Positions 9,250 to 18,327 are shown, counted from the first letter of the stretch. The stretch: 40,844 bases of DNA from Candidatus Niyogibacteria bacterium RIFCSPLOWO2_01_FULL_45_48 (GCA_001819395.1 MHMQ01000036.1:1-40844), one strand, 5' to 3'. Notes: generated by a model not told the origin, from the sequence alone. Numbers and translations: made by a program.

Positions 9250-9304
9250 CTGGCGTATTGAAAAACCAACCAAAATAAGGCAAAATTAAGAGAATAATAT
9301 CGTT

Positions 9305-10273
9305 ATGGTCAAAGTAATTCAAAAAGAAAATAAACAATTAGTGATTTACCAAACCCCGTCAGGAGCCATTGAGCTTCGGGGGGATTTTAGGCATGAGACA
9401 ATCTGGGCGACGCAAGCGCAAATCGCGGGTGTTTTTCAAATAGAGCGCTCAGTGATAACAAAACATATACGTAATATTTTCAAAGACGGAGAAATTAGTA
9501 AAAAAAGCAATGTGCAAAAAATGCACATTGCAAATTCTGATAAACCCGCAGCTTTTTATTCACTTGATATTATTTTGGCTGTTGGATATCGGGCAAATTC
9601 AAAAAGAGCAATTGAATTTCGCCGGTGGGCAACAAAAACCCTGCGTGAACATATCACCCAGGGCTACACCATAAACCGCAAGCGCATTGCTCACAACTAT
9701 GACGCGTTTATGAAAACGGTGGCGGACATCCAGACGCTTCTGCCCGAACATATCATCCTTGACCCCAAAACAATCTTGGAACTTATCAAAGAATTCGCCA
9801 GCACCTGGGTTTCGCTTGACGCTTACGACAAAGAGGCCCTGAAAGTTATCGGCACAACCAAAAAAGCGGTCAAGCTCGCTGGAGAAGAATTGTTCCGCGC
9901 CATAGGAAATCTGCGAGCCGAACTCATCAAAAAAGGCGAGGCGACGGAGCTGTTTGCCCAAGAAAGAAGGTCGGGAGCCGTTGAGGGTATCGCGGGAAAT
10001 ATAATGCAATCATTCGGCGGCAAGCCGCTCTACCCAAGCGTGGAAGAAAAAGCCGCGCATCTGCTTTATTTTATGGTAAAAAACCACCCTTTCACGGACG
10101 GCAATAAACGTTCCGGCGCTTTTGCCTTTATTTGGTTTCTGCGCAGATACCGCGCCAAGAGGAGCCGCAGTATCAATCCGGCGAGCTTGACCGCGCTAAC
10201 GCTTCTCATTGCCGAAAGCGACCCCAAGAAAAAAGAACAGATGGCGGCGCTCGTAACACAACTGCTAAAATAA
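9305..10273 (+). CDS. RhuM-like N-terminal domain fused to Fic/Doc domain (putative toxin)
   Basis: N-term TIWATQAQIAGVFQIERSVITKHIRNIFKDGEI (RhuM type); C-term HPFTDGNKRSGAFAF matches the Fic motif HxFx(D/E)GNxR. Confidence 0.85.
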   Translation: MVKVIQKENKQLVIYQTPSGAIELRGDFRHETIWATQAQIAGVFQIERSVITKHIRNIFKDGEISKKSNVQKMHIANSDKPAAFYSLDIILAVGYRANSKRAIEFRRWATKTLREHITQGYTINRKRIAHNYDAFMKTVADIQTLLPEHIILDPKTILELIKEFASTWVSLDAYDKEALKVIGTTKKAVKLAGEELFRAIGNLRAELIKKGEATELFAQERRSGAVEGIAGNIMQSFGGKPLYPSVEEKAAHLLYFMVKNHPFTDGNKRSGAFAFIWFLRRYRAKRSRSINPASLTALTLLIAESDPKKKEQMAALVTQLLK

Positions 10274-10311
10274 AAGGCAAAAACCATAATAACCAACAAA
10301 AAATTAAAAAC

Positions 10312-10349
10312 ACAACATCCCAACAAACTTGAGAATGTTGGTATGTTGT
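10312..10349. promoter_or_regulatory. Inverted repeat ACAACATCCCAACA-N10-TGTTGGTATGTTGT overlapping promoter of HTH copy 2
   Basis: Arms with one mismatch; followed by TATAAAATAAACTT-ATG. Confidence 0.45.
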
Positions 10350-10362
10350 ATAAAATAAACTT

Positions 10363-10701
10363 ATGACATATTTGTTGTTGATTGTAATCGGAATTGCGGC
10401 GATGTTTTCTTTTATTTTTTGGATTGCCAGAAAGGAGGCCGCAAAACACGGAACCGGCACCGGTGAAGAATTTGTCGGTATCTGCAAATCGGCGGTTGAG
10501 ACGGCTTCACAAAAAGAGGCACGAAAAGAGAGCGCGCTCGCGCTTTTGCGCGAGCGCGGCGAACTCGGCAATTCCGAAATTCGGGCGATGCTTGGAGTCG
10601 CGAGCCGCACGGCCGTGCGCTATTTGGACGAACTGGAAGCGGAAGGTAAAGTAGAACAAATCGGCAAAATCGGCCACTCCGTTACTTACCGTTTGAAATA
10701 A
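10363..10701 (+). CDS. Winged-helix/HTH protein with N-terminal TM, copy 2
   Basis: MTYLLLIVIGIAAMFSFIFWIARKEA... then C-term identical to copy 1. Confidence 0.75.
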   Translation: MTYLLLIVIGIAAMFSFIFWIARKEAAKHGTGTGEEFVGICKSAVETASQKEARKESALALLRERGELGNSEIRAMLGVASRTAVRYLDELEAEGKVEQIGKIGHSVTYRLK

Positions 10702-10750
10702 CATCATTACAAACTCCAGTTTGTAATGATGTCGTGAATACGCCACCCGC
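10465..10750 (+). repeat. Direct repeat copy 2 (286 bp)
   Basis: See copy 1. Confidence 0.9.
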
Positions 10751-10761
10751 TTGGCGTATTG

Positions 10762-10830
10762 GAAGGCGAGGGGCTTGATCCCGACGAGTTTGATGAGGAC
10801 GAGCGCGAAGAACTCGCCGATTTACTATAA
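10762..10830 (+). pseudogene. Orphan C-terminal gene tail ([22 protein letters not shown])
   Basis: In-frame acidic tail with no ATG; begins right at the 3' border of repeat copy 2. Confidence 0.4.
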
Positions 10831-10834
10831 CAAC

Positions 10835-11458
10835 ATGAACTCCCTTATACTCATGACAATTATTTTCTTAGGCATCGCCATATTTATTAAGTGGAAGTTG
10901 CCTGTTTGGATAGGGCGAAGCGGAGAAAAATTTGTTTCCAGAAAATTGCACAGGTTAGACCCGGTGCATTATAGAATTTTAAACGATCTGATGTTACCGT
11001 CTCATGGCAATTCGAGTGCCACGCAGATTGATCATGTTGTTGTCTCGAACTACGGAATTTTTTGTATTGAAACTAAAGCGTATAAGGGGTGGATTTTTGG
11101 AAGCGCGAATCAAGAGTTTTGGACGCAGGTAATTTTTCGATACAAAGAAAGATTTTATAATCCATTTCGACAAAACTTCGCTCATACAAAAGCAATTGAG
11201 AACTTGTTGGGATCACAGCGCTTAAAAACACCCATCGTTTCCCTTGTAGCCTTTCCAAATGCAGATAAACTGAAAATTTCTGGAACTGATTTCGTCGGGC
11301 ATGCTCGTGATATTGTAAAGAAAATTGAAAGCTATACTAATCCTGTTTATTCAGATGCCGAGCGTGACGAGATAGCTGATTTACTCGTTGGCGCAAACAT
11401 TATCGATAAGGAGGCGCGTAAACTGCACAACAGAGAGGCTCGGGGATTAAAACGATAG
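10835..11458 (+). CDS. NERD (nuclease-related) domain protein with N-terminal TM
   Basis: [15 protein letters not shown]...[27 protein letters not shown]; start revised to ATG 10835. Confidence 0.8.
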   Translation: MNSLILMTIIFLGIAIFIKWKLPVWIGRSGEKFVSRKLHRLDPVHYRILNDLMLPSHGNSSATQIDHVVVSNYGIFCIETKAYKGWIFGSANQEFWTQVIFRYKERFYNPFRQNFAHTKAIENLLGSQRLKTPIVSLVAFPNADKLKISGTDFVGHARDIVKKIESYTNPVYSDAERDEIADLLVGANIIDKEARKLHNREARGLKR

Positions 11459-11551
11459 GGGTTTACATTTCACATCTGATACACTTTTGTCATAGTTCTG
11501 AAATGTGCCCAGCTCGTCAAATTCGGGTCAATCTGGCGTCAGTGGTGTAAA

Positions 11552-11571
11552 CCTGCCTGCCGGCAGGCAGG
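11552..11571. repeat. 20-bp perfect palindrome CCTGCCTGCCGGCAGGCAGG
   Basis: Direct reading; related copy at 11723-11744. Confidence 0.85.
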
Positions 11572-11630
11572 GCTGTGCCCCGGTGGCAATCTCTCGCCAC
11601 AGGGGCATACAGCTCGTAATCCGTGGGTAA

Positions 11631-11653
11631 CCCTTCGACGGGCTCAGGGCAAG
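11631..11653. repeat. Dispersed repeat CCCTTCGACGGGCTCAGGGCAAG
   Basis: TTCGACnnnGCTCA core; related sequences at 11761, 23697 (reverse) and 38418. Confidence 0.65.
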
Positions 11654-11722
11654 TCCTACCAGTAATTCACGATCTTAAACGGCGATATGTTGCCGGGAAT
11701 TTGCCAAATGGCGGTTCTAAAT

Positions 11723-11744
11723 GCCTGCCTGCCGGCAGGCAGGC
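11723..11744. repeat. 22-bp perfect palindrome GCCTGCCTGCCGGCAGGCAGGC
   Basis: Direct reading. Confidence 0.85.
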
Positions 11745-11812
11745 GTGAAGCGCGCGGAGCACTTCGACGCGGCTCAGTGTAAACCAAATAGGATGATATA
11801 AAACTCTTAGAT

Positions 11813-13849
11813 TTATTTTACTTTAATGACTTTTCGCGACTCGCTGTGATTGTTGGCTCGGTCAAAGACACGAACGGTTATACTCTGCTCGCCTTTTTCG
11901 GGAAAAGCGATGAAAAGCTGGGGGCCGGTCGGAAAAAAGACGCCGTCATCCCTTAATTTCACATAAAATGTCGCCTGAAGGCCGCTTGATTCGTCTTTTG
12001 AAGAAAACTCAAAGCGAAGCACTTCTCCCACGGCAACACTTTCCGCGCTTGCTTTGATTAAAGGCGCCTCCGGCGGAGTGGAATCAATTTTAACGGGATA
12101 ACGCGACACTTCCGATTTTTCGTCCTCTCCTTTGGACAAAAGATGAAAATAATAAGTGCCGTCTTCTTTCGCCTCAAAAAACGCGGTTGTTTCGGTTCTC
12201 AAAATTTCGCCGGTCGGCTCGGTGTCCGGGCTTTGGTCAAAAACATAATTATATTTATAAGAATCCGCGCCGATCCAAGTAAAAAACGGAGCGCGGTTGT
12301 TATACCATCTCGTGGAGTTAGGATGAGAAGGAGAAAAAACAAGAACCCGTGAAGCGTCAGCCATTCCGCCCCGCCCTCCTTCGGAAATCAGGTAGCTTGC
12401 GCCGGCGGAATTGCGAAGAACGTTCGTGCCAAGCCCGTCATTGGCAAGAACCGCCGTTTCTTCGCCGAACCAAAGAGAAAGCCGGCCGGGTTTCAACGGC
12501 TGAAGCGCCAGCTCAAAAGCCGTTCCTTTCAGTTCGTTGAATCCGGGGGTCGGAAGCCCGCAGACAACCCGAACCTCCCCCTTTTTATTATCAATCTCTC
12601 GCTCAACAAATAAGCCGGGGTCGCAAAAAGAATTAGTCGTTCTTATCTCCTCCACTCGCGCGAGCAACGGGTCGTATTTTACAACGGCGTCAACCGCGTT
12701 TATGCTCTCGCCTCCCGTGATAATATCAACGGAGACAATATGTTCAAAATCAAGATTGATGGTCGCGGAATCGGGGTCAATCGCAATCGTTGAGTTGTAA
12801 ATTAAATACGGAGATTTGGAAAGGGATATGTGCTCTCTGTCATAAGCAGTTTTCGTAAAGAAATATGAAAACGGGAAAATAGCCGCACAGCCCGCCAAGA
12901 TAAGCAGAATCAGAAAAACGGTATTGTGCGAGTGCTTGTCCAGACGAATGGCTACTAAGCCGGCAAGAACAAAAACCAAAACGACAAGAAAAGCGAGTAT
13001 CGCCGCTTCCCGGGCGTGACTATGCGGAATGAATAAAATCATATTGCCGAAAGAGCCGTCATATCCGCTTTCAAAAACAATGTTTCTCGCGTAATATCCT
13101 TCTCCGTTCAAGGTCGCCTTCATTTGCGCCCCGTCTTTTTCATTAAAATCAGAGCCGGGCGAGAAGTATATTTCAAGAAGACGCTTTTCTTCGGGTGTTT
13201 CAAAATTAGAGCCGGTAAGGCCTTTTTCTTTTGAGAAAAAAGCGGCCTTTGTTCCTTCGGGCAGATATTTTTTGGCAAACGTTTTTATGTAATCATCATC
13301 CGGAATTTGCACCGAAACTATCATGCCGAACAATTTTCCTTCCCGTTCCAGTTTTTTTGCTCCAAAAATAATGATGGGATGCGTAACGCCCTTTTCAATG
13401 CCGTAGGATTCTCCTTTTTCAAGCGCTTCTCTTCCCCAAAAAGTGCTATGGAAAACAAAATCGCCTCTCTGGCTTATGGCGCGTGTCCGCGATAAAACTT
13501 GTCCTGTTTCGTCCGCGACCAAAATCCCGCCCACGCCCCTTCTTCTTACCTCTTCCGTGCCGAGTGAAATAAGGCCCGCTGAATCCTTGTTTGCCAAAAA
13601 CCGGTCAAAAACGCCGGCTTCGTCAAGTTCTCTAGACTGCCTGATGAGGTGGTCGGCTTCCGCCCGGATGCCGTTTTCGGCGTCCGTGGCGATTCGCGAA
13701 ACGGACTTCTGATTCGCCTGCTTAAAAAAAGACGCGAACGGAACAACCAGCGCAAATGAGAAAATCAAAGCCGCGCCGAAAACGACGAAAAAAAGATAGT
13801 CCCTGATTAAAAACTTTTTTACTTTCTTGCCGTTTTGCAAATTACCCAT
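11813..13849 (-). CDS. Membrane surface protein: extracytoplasmic CACHE-like sensor, TMs, cohesin-like domain, C-terminal Ig-like repeat
   Basis: 678-aa ORF; N-term TM plus GGILVADETGQVLSRTRAISQRGD...; cohesin-like INAVDAVVKYDPLLARVEEI...; Ig-like DSTPPEAPLIKASAESV...VRVFDRANNHSE. Confidence 0.6.
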   Translation of the reverse strand: MGNLQNGKKVKKFLIRDYLFFVVFGAALIFSFALVVPFASFFKQANQKSVSRIATDAENGIRAEADHLIRQSRELDEAGVFDRFLANKDSAGLISLGTEEVRRRGVGGILVADETGQVLSRTRAISQRGDFVFHSTFWGREALEKGESYGIEKGVTHPIIIFGAKKLEREGKLFGMIVSVQIPDDDYIKTFAKKYLPEGTKAAFFSKEKGLTGSNFETPEEKRLLEIYFSPGSDFNEKDGAQMKATLNGEGYYARNIVFESGYDGSFGNMILFIPHSHAREAAILAFLVVLVFVLAGLVAIRLDKHSHNTVFLILLILAGCAAIFPFSYFFTKTAYDREHISLSKSPYLIYNSTIAIDPDSATINLDFEHIVSVDIITGGESINAVDAVVKYDPLLARVEEIRTTNSFCDPGLFVEREIDNKKGEVRVVCGLPTPGFNELKGTAFELALQPLKPGRLSLWFGEETAVLANDGLGTNVLRNSAGASYLISEGGRGGMADASRVLVFSPSHPNSTRWYNNRAPFFTWIGADSYKYNYVFDQSPDTEPTGEILRTETTAFFEAKEDGTYYFHLLSKGEDEKSEVSRYPVKIDSTPPEAPLIKASAESVAVGEVLRFEFSSKDESSGLQATFYVKLRDDGVFFPTGPQLFIAFPEKGEQSITVRVFDRANNHSESRKVIKVK

Positions 13850-13865
13850 AAGAAGTTAATTAAAA

Positions 13866-13884
13866 AGCCCGGCGTTTTTCCGGG
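13866..13884 (-). terminator. Intrinsic terminator-like hairpin in the 5' leader of the minus-strand gene
   Basis: On minus: GCCCGG-AAAAACG-CCGGGC-TTTTT, ~11 nt before ATG at 13849. Confidence 0.6.
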
Positions 13885-13959
13885 CATATAAAAAATATAA
13901 GAAGTACTTTTGTCGTTAAAACATCTAGAGAGAGGGGGGGGGGAATCAAACATAAAAGT

Positions 13960-13965
13960 ATTATA
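13960..13965 (-). promoter_or_regulatory. Candidate -10 TATAAT (minus strand)
   Basis: Minus-strand TTTGATATAATACTTTTATG; no convincing -35. Confidence 0.4.
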
Positions 13966-14139
13966 TCAAATTATTGATAACCGACCGCTTTCCTTTATCC
14001 ACACCCGAAATAACCTCATGGGATAGATCAGCAATATTGGGCAAGGAATGGTTTATCGCGTAAAATAAACAAAATGCCTACGGCGGTTATGTTGGAGTAA
14101 TTCTATGCATCCGGGAAAAATCGGTGTATAATTACGTAT

Positions 14140-14259
14140 ATGGTAATAAGAGACAGAGGAATAAGGAGAAAAAGAAAGTCGCATTCAAAAAAGACCCAAA
14201 AACGTCTTGCGATAAAACGCGAAATGCTGGCAAAAAAGGCCGCCAAAAAGCGCAAATAA
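14140..14259 (+). CDS. 39-aa highly basic small protein
   Basis: ATG...TAA MVIRDRGIRRKRKSHSKKTQKRLAIKREMLAKKAAKKRK; TATAAT at 14127-14132. Confidence 0.6.
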   Translation: MVIRDRGIRRKRKSHSKKTQKRLAIKREMLAKKAAKKRK

Positions 14260-14276
14260 TTTTCTAAAATAAAAAC

Positions 14277-15794
14277 ATGATTGCAACCTCTTTTTTAAAG
14301 AAACCGTGGGTCCTGGCGGTGATTTTGGCAGTTGCGCTGGCCGGAGGAAGTTGGTGGTATTTTTCAAAAGGCAGCGCTGACGAATTCCAGACGGCGAAAG
14401 CGGTCAGGGGCGATCTGATACAAACGGTAAGCGTTACCGGCAGAGTGAAGCCGGCCCAAAGCGTCAATCTTGCGTTTGAAAAAGGGGGGCGCGTGGCGCG
14501 CGTAAACGCCAAAGTCGGAGACAGGGCTTATGCCGGACAGGTTTTGGTTTCGCTTGAAAACGCCGATATCGCGGCCCAGCTCAAAGCCGAAGAGGCCAAG
14601 CTTGCCGAGCTTGTTTCGGGCTCAAGAGAAGAAGATGTAAATATTCAGAAAGTTAAAGTGTCTAACGCCGAAATCGCGCTTGGAGACGCAAAAGTAGGCA
14701 TGACCAACGCTTTGCGTGACGCTTTTACCAAATCCGACGACGCGATTCGGAACAAGGTCGACCAGTTTATATCAAATCCGAAAAGCTCGTCGCCCCAGAT
14801 AAATTTTACTGTTTTTGATTCGCAGCTTGAGCGGGACATAGAATGGGGCAGAATTGAAATGGAAAAAATTCTGACGGACTGGGATTTGCCGGACGTCGCC
14901 AAAACAAAGGAAAATCTTGATAAAATAAAATCTTTTTTGGACAAAATTTCTCTTGCGGTAAATTCTTTATCGGCTTCCGGATCTCTTTCGCAAACAACGG
15001 TTGATTCTTACCGTGCCGATGTTTTAACCGCGCGCACCAACATAAATACGACCATATCCGGAATAACTTCCGCCGAAGAAAAACTGCGTTCGGCCCAGTC
15101 TTCATTGAATTTGGCGCAGGAAGACCTGGCTTTGCTTTTGGCCGGAACCCGGCCCGAAAAAATAACGGCCCAGGAAGCATCGGTTGAAAATTACCGGGCG
15201 CAACTTGTGAAGACTTTAATACGGGCGCCGATTTCGGGCATAGTTACAAAACAGGATGCCAAGGTAGGGGAAATAGTCGGCGCCGCGTCGTCGGTCGTTT
15301 CTTTAATATCCGAATCCAATTTTGAAATAGAGGCCAACATTCCGGAAGCCGATATCGCCAAGGCTGTTACGGGCAACGAAGCCGAGGCCACGCTTGACGC
15401 TTATGGCGGCGGAATAATTTTTAAGGCCGTGATTTCTTCGATTGATCCTGCCGAGACCGTCCTTGAGGGTGTGGCGACCTATAAAACAATTTTACAGTTT
15501 GTGGAAAAAGACGAGAGGATAAAATCGGGAATGACGGCCAATGTAGACATAATAACCGAGAGGCGCGAGAACGTAATTTACATTCCGCAAAGGGCGGCAA
15601 TAACCCAAGACGGCTTGAAGATAGTAAGAGTTATTGATGGAGGAAAAATTAGGGAAGTTGCGGTTGAAACTGGAATAATTGCCGAAGGAAATATTGAGAT
15701 AGTTGTAGGGCTAAATGGGGGCGAGGAAGTAATAACTTTTATACCCGAAGGTTTTCTCCCGAGTTCCGGATCCGGCTTCGGCGGACACTTTTAA
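14277..15794 (+). CDS. HlyD/MacA-like periplasmic adaptor (membrane fusion) protein
   Basis: N-term TM, biotinyl-lipoyl-like halves GRVKPAQSVNLAFEKGGRVARVNAKVGDRAYAGQVL / TLIRAPISGIVTKQDAKVGEIV; adjacent ABC genes. Confidence 0.88.
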   Translation: MIATSFLKKPWVLAVILAVALAGGSWWYFSKGSADEFQTAKAVRGDLIQTVSVTGRVKPAQSVNLAFEKGGRVARVNAKVGDRAYAGQVLVSLENADIAAQLKAEEAKLAELVSGSREEDVNIQKVKVSNAEIALGDAKVGMTNALRDAFTKSDDAIRNKVDQFISNPKSSSPQINFTVFDSQLERDIEWGRIEMEKILTDWDLPDVAKTKENLDKIKSFLDKISLAVNSLSASGSLSQTTVDSYRADVLTARTNINTTISGITSAEEKLRSAQSSLNLAQEDLALLLAGTRPEKITAQEASVENYRAQLVKTLIRAPISGIVTKQDAKVGEIVGAASSVVSLISESNFEIEANIPEADIAKAVTGNEAEATLDAYGGGIIFKAVISSIDPAETVLEGVATYKTILQFVEKDERIKSGMTANVDIITERRENVIYIPQRAAITQDGLKIVRVIDGGKIREVAVETGIIAEGNIEIVVGLNGGEEVITFIPEGFLPSSGSGFGGHF

Positions 15795-15805
15795 CATTAA
15801 ACTTA

Positions 15806-16522
15806 ATGGCGCTGCTTGATTGTAGAAACCTTGAAAAAGTTTATGTAAACGACGGGCTTGCCACTCCGGCGCTCGGCGGGGTTTCTTTTAAGGCGGAATC
15901 GGGCGAGTTTGTCGCCATAATGGGGCCCTCGGGTTCCGGCAAATCAACTCTTCTGCATATTCTTGGTTTTTTGGACGCGCCTACGGGAGGCGAGTATTTT
16001 TTTGACGGCAAGACGGACCAGGATTACTCCGCGGAAGACATCGCGCATACGCGCAATAAAAAAATGGGTTTTGTTTTTCAGGCCTTCAACCTTCTTTCGC
16101 GAACAACGGTTTTGGAAAACGTAAAACTTCCTCTTTTATATTCAGGAAGAAAAGAAAGTGAGTGGGACGAACTTGCGCGCAAAGCCGTTGAGGATGTTGG
16201 GCTTATTCACCGCATAGAACACGAGCCATCGCAGCTGTCGGGAGGCGAAAAACAGCGCGTAGCCATCGCCCGGGCTTTGGTTAACGAGCCGCAGATTATT
16301 TTTGCCGACGAGCCGACCGGAAATCTGGATTCAAAATCGGGGCAGGTGATTATGGAAATTTTGCAAAAACTCAACGAAGAAAAAGGGCATACGATTTTGC
16401 TCATCACTCACGAAACTTACACCGCCGAACACGCCCAAAGAATCATCACAATGAAAGACGGAATGATTGAAAGCGACCGAAAGGTTGATCACAGGTTTAA
16501 GGCCGATCATTTCAAAAAATAA
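15806..16522 (+). CDS. ABC transporter ATP-binding protein (MacB/LolD type)
   Basis: Walker [25 protein letters not shown] signature, [12 protein letters not shown]. Confidence 0.95.
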   Translation: MALLDCRNLEKVYVNDGLATPALGGVSFKAESGEFVAIMGPSGSGKSTLLHILGFLDAPTGGEYFFDGKTDQDYSAEDIAHTRNKKMGFVFQAFNLLSRTTVLENVKLPLLYSGRKESEWDELARKAVEDVGLIHRIEHEPSQLSGGEKQRVAIARALVNEPQIIFADEPTGNLDSKSGQVIMEILQKLNEEKGHTILLITHETYTAEHAQRIITMKDGMIESDRKVDHRFKADHFKK

Positions 16523-16529
16523 AATTCTT

Positions 16530-17777
16530 ATGCTTTTCACACACACCGCAAAAACGGCTCTAAACGGACTTAAAACAAACAGATCCAGATCGGCGCTAAC
16601 AATTTTAGGCATTGTTATAGGGATTACGGCCATAATTTTGGTTGTTTCCGTGGGACAGGGAGCGCAGGATCTGATTTTGGGTCAGATTCAGGCGCTGGGT
16701 TCAAAAACCATAGTCGTTTTGCCGGGCAGAGAACCGTCGGGACCCACCGATCCGTCAATAGTCGATTCTCTTTTCAGCGACTCTTTAAAAGAGCGGGAGT
16801 TGAAGGCGCTTCAAAATAAATCCAACGCGCCCTACGTTAAAAATATAATGCCCATAATTTTTGGGACCGATTCCGGAGTTTATGAAGGAGAAACTTTCAG
16901 GCTGACGATACTCGGCGTTTCGGAGCTTGCCTCGGAAATTTTTGATTTGACGCCCAAAGAAGGGAATTTCTTCACCGCAGAAGATGTCAAAGGACGGACC
17001 GATGTTGCGGTGATCGGCTCAAAAGTTAAAGACGAACTTTTCGGCGCGTCCGACGCGGTTGGCGAAAGAATAAAAATAAAAGGACGCAACTTCCGCGTGA
17101 TCGGCGTTTTGCCGTCAAAAGGACAGGTTTCTTTTTTCAATTTTGACGAGACTGTTTTGGTGCCCTACACCACGGCGCAAACTTACGTGTTTGGGATAAA
17201 ACACTTCAACCGCTTGGTGGTTGAAGCCGAATCCGAAGATAAAATAGATCAGACCGTAAGCGACATAGAAATAACTTTGCGGAATTTGCACGGCATAACC
17301 GATCCGAAAAAAGACGATTTTTTTATTGAAACGCAGGCCGACATAGCTGAGCGCGTGAGCACCGTAACGAATATCCTGACTTTGTTTTTAGCTACTATCG
17401 CCGCCATCTCCTTGCTTGTCGGCGGAATCGGCATCATGAACATAATGCTTGTTTCGGTAACCGAACGCACGCGCGAAATAGGATTACGCAAAGCCGTGGG
17501 TGCTACAGAAAAAAATATTTTGATGCAATTTTTACTCGAAGCCGTTTTTTTGACAGTCACCGGCGGAATTATCGGCGTAATTTTGGGCGCCTTGCTTTCA
17601 TTCGCGGTGGCAATAGTTCTCAGCCAATTCGTCGGACTTAGCTGGACTTTCAATTTTCCGTTTCTGGCGGCATTTTTGGGCTTTGTCGTTTCGGCTTTAG
17701 TGGGTCTTGTTTTCGGTCTTTATCCGGCGCGTGAAGCCAGCAAGAAAAGCCCGATTGAGGCGTTAAGATATGAATAA
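16530..17777 (+). CDS. MacB-like FtsX-family ABC permease
   Basis: NRSRSALTILGIVIGITAIILVVSVGQG...IMNIMLVSVTERTREIGLRKAVGA; start revised to ATG 16530. Confidence 0.92.
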   Translation: MLFTHTAKTALNGLKTNRSRSALTILGIVIGITAIILVVSVGQGAQDLILGQIQALGSKTIVVLPGREPSGPTDPSIVDSLFSDSLKERELKALQNKSNAPYVKNIMPIIFGTDSGVYEGETFRLTILGVSELASEIFDLTPKEGNFFTAEDVKGRTDVAVIGSKVKDELFGASDAVGERIKIKGRNFRVIGVLPSKGQVSFFNFDETVLVPYTTAQTYVFGIKHFNRLVVEAESEDKIDQTVSDIEITLRNLHGITDPKKDDFFIETQADIAERVSTVTNILTLFLATIAAISLLVGGIGIMNIMLVSVTERTREIGLRKAVGATEKNILMQFLLEAVFLTVTGGIIGVILGALLSFAVAIVLSQFVGLSWTFNFPFLAAFLGFVVSALVGLVFGLYPAREASKKSPIEALRYE

Positions 17778-18324
17778 TTATAAATATAAAACGGGGATTC
17801 TGTTGTTTTTGTTATTACAGGGCGCGGTTTTGTTTTTAATGGGCCAGCCGGCAATTTGCGAATGCGGATATGTAAAAATCTGGGAAGGCGTTGTTTTATC
17901 CGAGGGGAATTCACAGCATCTGTCTGACTGGTATTCGTGGTCGCACGTTATTCACGGCTTTATTTTCTATGCAGCGCTTTGGTTTTTCTTTCCGAGGCTT
18001 ACGTTTTGGCAGAAACTTTTAATTGCTATGGGTATTGAAGTCGGGTGGGAAATCGCTGAAAATACGCCGTGGGTGATTGACGCTTATCGCGAGCAGGCGT
18101 TGGCGCAGGGTTATAATGGCGACAGCGTCATTAACTCCGTTTTTGACGCCTTATTTATGGTTTTGGGTTTTAGTCTGGCGCTCGTTTTGCCGATTTGGGC
18201 CGTGGTCGTAACCGCATTGGCTCTTGAAGGCTGGGTTTTATACTCAATTCGCGACAACTTAACGCTTAATATTTTGAATTTTATTTATCAGTTTGAATTT
18301 ATAAAGTGGTGGCAGTCGGGGTGA
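17770..18324 (+). CDS. DUF2585/UPF0314-like membrane protein
   Basis: PAICECGYVKIWEGVVLSEGNSQHLSDWYSWSHVIHGFIFY resembles the DUF2585 core. Confidence 0.75.
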   Translation: MNNYKYKTGILLFLLLQGAVLFLMGQPAICECGYVKIWEGVVLSEGNSQHLSDWYSWSHVIHGFIFYAALWFFFPRLTFWQKLLIAMGIEVGWEIAENTPWVIDAYREQALAQGYNGDSVINSVFDALFMVLGFSLALVLPIWAVVVTALALEGWVLYSIRDNLTLNILNFIYQFEFIKWWQSG

Positions 18325-18327
18325 GTT

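Noticed and set aside
13934-13960. Minus-strand GTTTGATTCCCCCC resembling a tRNA/tmRNA T-arm
   Set aside because: Upstream sequence does not pair with the C-run and no acceptor/anticodon arms can be folded
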